Positions 5,870-6,987 of a DNA stretch of 6,987 nt are shown here, piece by piece. The notes beneath the pieces were generated by a model that was not told the DNA's origin, made no database searches, and saw nothing but the letters and a program-made list of their open reading frames with translations. The position numbers and the translations under genes are program-made. Origin of the DNA: an uncultured Oscillospiraceae bacterium (GTDB taxonomy: Bacteria; Bacillota; Clostridia; Oscillospirales; Oscillospiraceae); the NCBI GenBank assembly GCA_934546725.1, contig CAKTED010000083.1:1-6987 (forward strand), in the 5' to 3' direction. The first letter of the stretch is position 1; each line of letters starts with the position of its first letter.

Positions 5870-6987
5870 ATGAAGACGCTTGTTTTATCCTGCAATACCG
5901 GCGGGGGGCATAATTCCGCCGCGGCCGCGATAGCCCAGGCGGCGGAGGACCTAGGCTGGCAGGCGGAGGTCAGGGACTTTATGACATTCTCGGACGGATG
6001 GTTTTCGCGCCGGGTCGGCGGGACATATGTGTGGATAGTGAAGCATATGCCGATCATTTTCGGCGCAATGTACAGGCTCGGCGGCGCGATAAGCTCGCCG
6101 AAGCGCAAGTCGCCGGTATACTATGCCAACAGGAAGCTGGCCGCACGGCTGGAGAGCTACCTTTCAGAAGAACCCTGCGACGCGATATTCGTGCCGCATC
6201 TTTTCCCGGCCGAGGCGCTTACATATCTTCGCTCCGAAGGACGGCTCGGCATACCCGTAATAGCCGTGGCAACGGATTATACCTGCATCCCCTTCTGGGA
6301 GGAGACGGACTGCGACCTGTATGCCATACCGCATGAGGCGCTTGCGGCAGAGTTTATCCGGCACGGAGTGGACGGTGAAAGACTGGCCGTAACCGGTATA
6401 CCGCTGCGGCGCGAGTTTACAGCTCTGCCAGACAGGTCTGGCGCGCGGAAAATGCTCGGCCTGCCGGAGAGTGGAACGATCCACCTTATCATGAGCGGGA
6501 GCATGGGCTTCGGCCGCGTTGAGTATATGGCGGCGAAGCTCGGAAGGAGCATGCGCCCCGGCGACAGTATGGTAATAATATGCGGAAGCGACGAAAGACT
6601 TCGCCGTTCGCTCGAAAGGCGCTTTTCCGGCGCGGAAAACGTGTTTGTAGAGGGCTATACCGATAAGGTGGCGGCATATCTCGCGGCATGCGATGTGGTT
6701 TACACCAAACCGGGAGGGCTGAGCAGCACCGAGGCCGCCGCCGCGAGGACGGCGCTGGTGCATACCTCGCCGATTCCGGGCTGCGAGACCGTGAACGCTG
6801 CTTTCTTTTCGGCCCTTGGCATGTCCGCCGCGCCGAAGGGCGTGATGAAACAGCTGCGGGCGGGGCTGGAGCTTGCGCAAAGTCCCGAAAAGCGGCGCGC
6901 GATGATAAGCGCGCAGAAGAAAAACATTGCGCCGGACTCGGCCGAAAGAGTCGTCCGGCTCGCGCTGCGTTTTGAAAGGACGGAAAG
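5870..6987 (+). CDS. MGDG synthase/UgtP-like glycosyltransferase (GT28 family), 3' end beyond the window
   Basis: Probable membrane-associated glycolipid glycosyltransferase that moves a sugar from a UDP-sugar onto diacylglycerol or a related lipid. The reading frame stays open for 372 codons and leaves the window, so the protein is partial; family members of about 380 aa suggest little is missing. The N-terminal MGDG_synth domain shows LVLSCNTGGGHNSAA (4-18), with the glycine-rich loop at 11-14, and ATDYTCIPFWEE (134-145). The linker TGIPLRREF starts at 175. The C-terminal GT28 half has MSGSMGFG (208-215), VEGYTDKVAAYLAACDVV and YTKPGGLSSTEA (278-289), the nucleotide-sugar binding signature also seen in UgtP and MurG. 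ATG 5870 follows GGGGA (5859-5863) by 6 bases. It has its own promoter. The exact sugar and acceptor cannot be told from sequence; UDP-glucose diacylglycerol transferase is the likeliest, and sporulation or envelope paralogues exist in Clostridia. Confidence 0.9.
   Translation, partial: MKTLVLSCNTGGGHNSAAAAIAQAAEDLGWQAEVRDFMTFSDGWFSRRVGGTYVWIVKHMPIIFGAMYRLGGAISSPKRKSPVYYANRKLAARLESYLSEEPCDAIFVPHLFPAEALTYLRSEGRLGIPVIAVATDYTCIPFWEETDCDLYAIPHEALAAEFIRHGVDGERLAVTGIPLRREFTALPDRSGARKMLGLPESGTIHLIMSGSMGFGRVEYMAAKLGRSMRPGDSMVIICGSDERLRRSLERRFSGAENVFVEGYTDKVAAYLAACDVVYTKPGGLSSTEAAAARTALVHTSPIPGCETVNAAFFSALGMSAAPKGVMKQLRAGLELAQSPEKRRAMISAQKKNIAPDSAERVVRLALRFERTE

Noticed and set aside
5998..6975. Several open frames on both strands within the last kilobase
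   Set aside because: All lie within the open frame starting at ATG 5870, which has clear MGDG synthase/GT28 motifs throughout.

Overview
The window reads as a bacterial chromosome segment, most likely from a Clostridia-type Bacillota. This is inferred from moderately high GC, heavy use of ATA (Ile) and AGG (Arg) codons, AT-rich sigma-A-type promoters, G-rich Shine-Dalgarno sites, and the gene families present (BmpA/Nup-type nucleoside ABC transporter, stand-alone LUD protein, DUF362-ferredoxin protein, UgtP/MGDG-synthase-like glycosyltransferase). No mobile element, CRISPR array, rRNA or tRNA was seen.

Left part (about 1-3880, plus strand): three tightly overlapping genes encode the membrane-side machinery of a nucleoside/simple-sugar importer: a double-domain ATPase (about 119-1675), then two permeases of the BPD_transp_2 family (1668-2786 and 2783-3772). 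Overlaps of 8 and 4 bases imply one polycistronic message with coupled translation. The matching BmpA-like binding lipoprotein is not in the window and probably lies upstream. The operon ends at a strong hairpin (3836-3870) that also serves the converging gene on the other strand.

Middle part (3892-5786): a DUF362 protein with a C-terminal 2x[4Fe-4S] ferredoxin domain on the minus strand is divergent from a LUD-domain (LutC/YkgG-like) protein on the plus strand. Their control region is unusual. Each gene has a recognisable promoter, but the two promoters face each other so that the transcripts overlap at their 5' ends. The conserved N-terminus of the DUF362 protein has no ATG, GTG or TTG start: the only codons at the right place are ATT and ATA, behind a good Shine-Dalgarno site and 19 bases from the predicted transcription start. 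The same six bases form a perfect TATAAT -10 box on the other strand.

Right part (5870 to the window end): a glycosyltransferase of the MGDG synthase/UgtP type (processive diacylglycerol glucosyltransferase family) with its own strong promoter (TTGACA-17-TAGAAT). It runs off the window after 372 codons, probably only a short way from its end.

Most of the window is ordinary housekeeping or transport content. The part most worth a second look is the 5018-5097 control region and the non-canonical start, with a possible parallel at the first gene, where a conserved N-terminus also begins at an ATA that overlaps a TAG stop.
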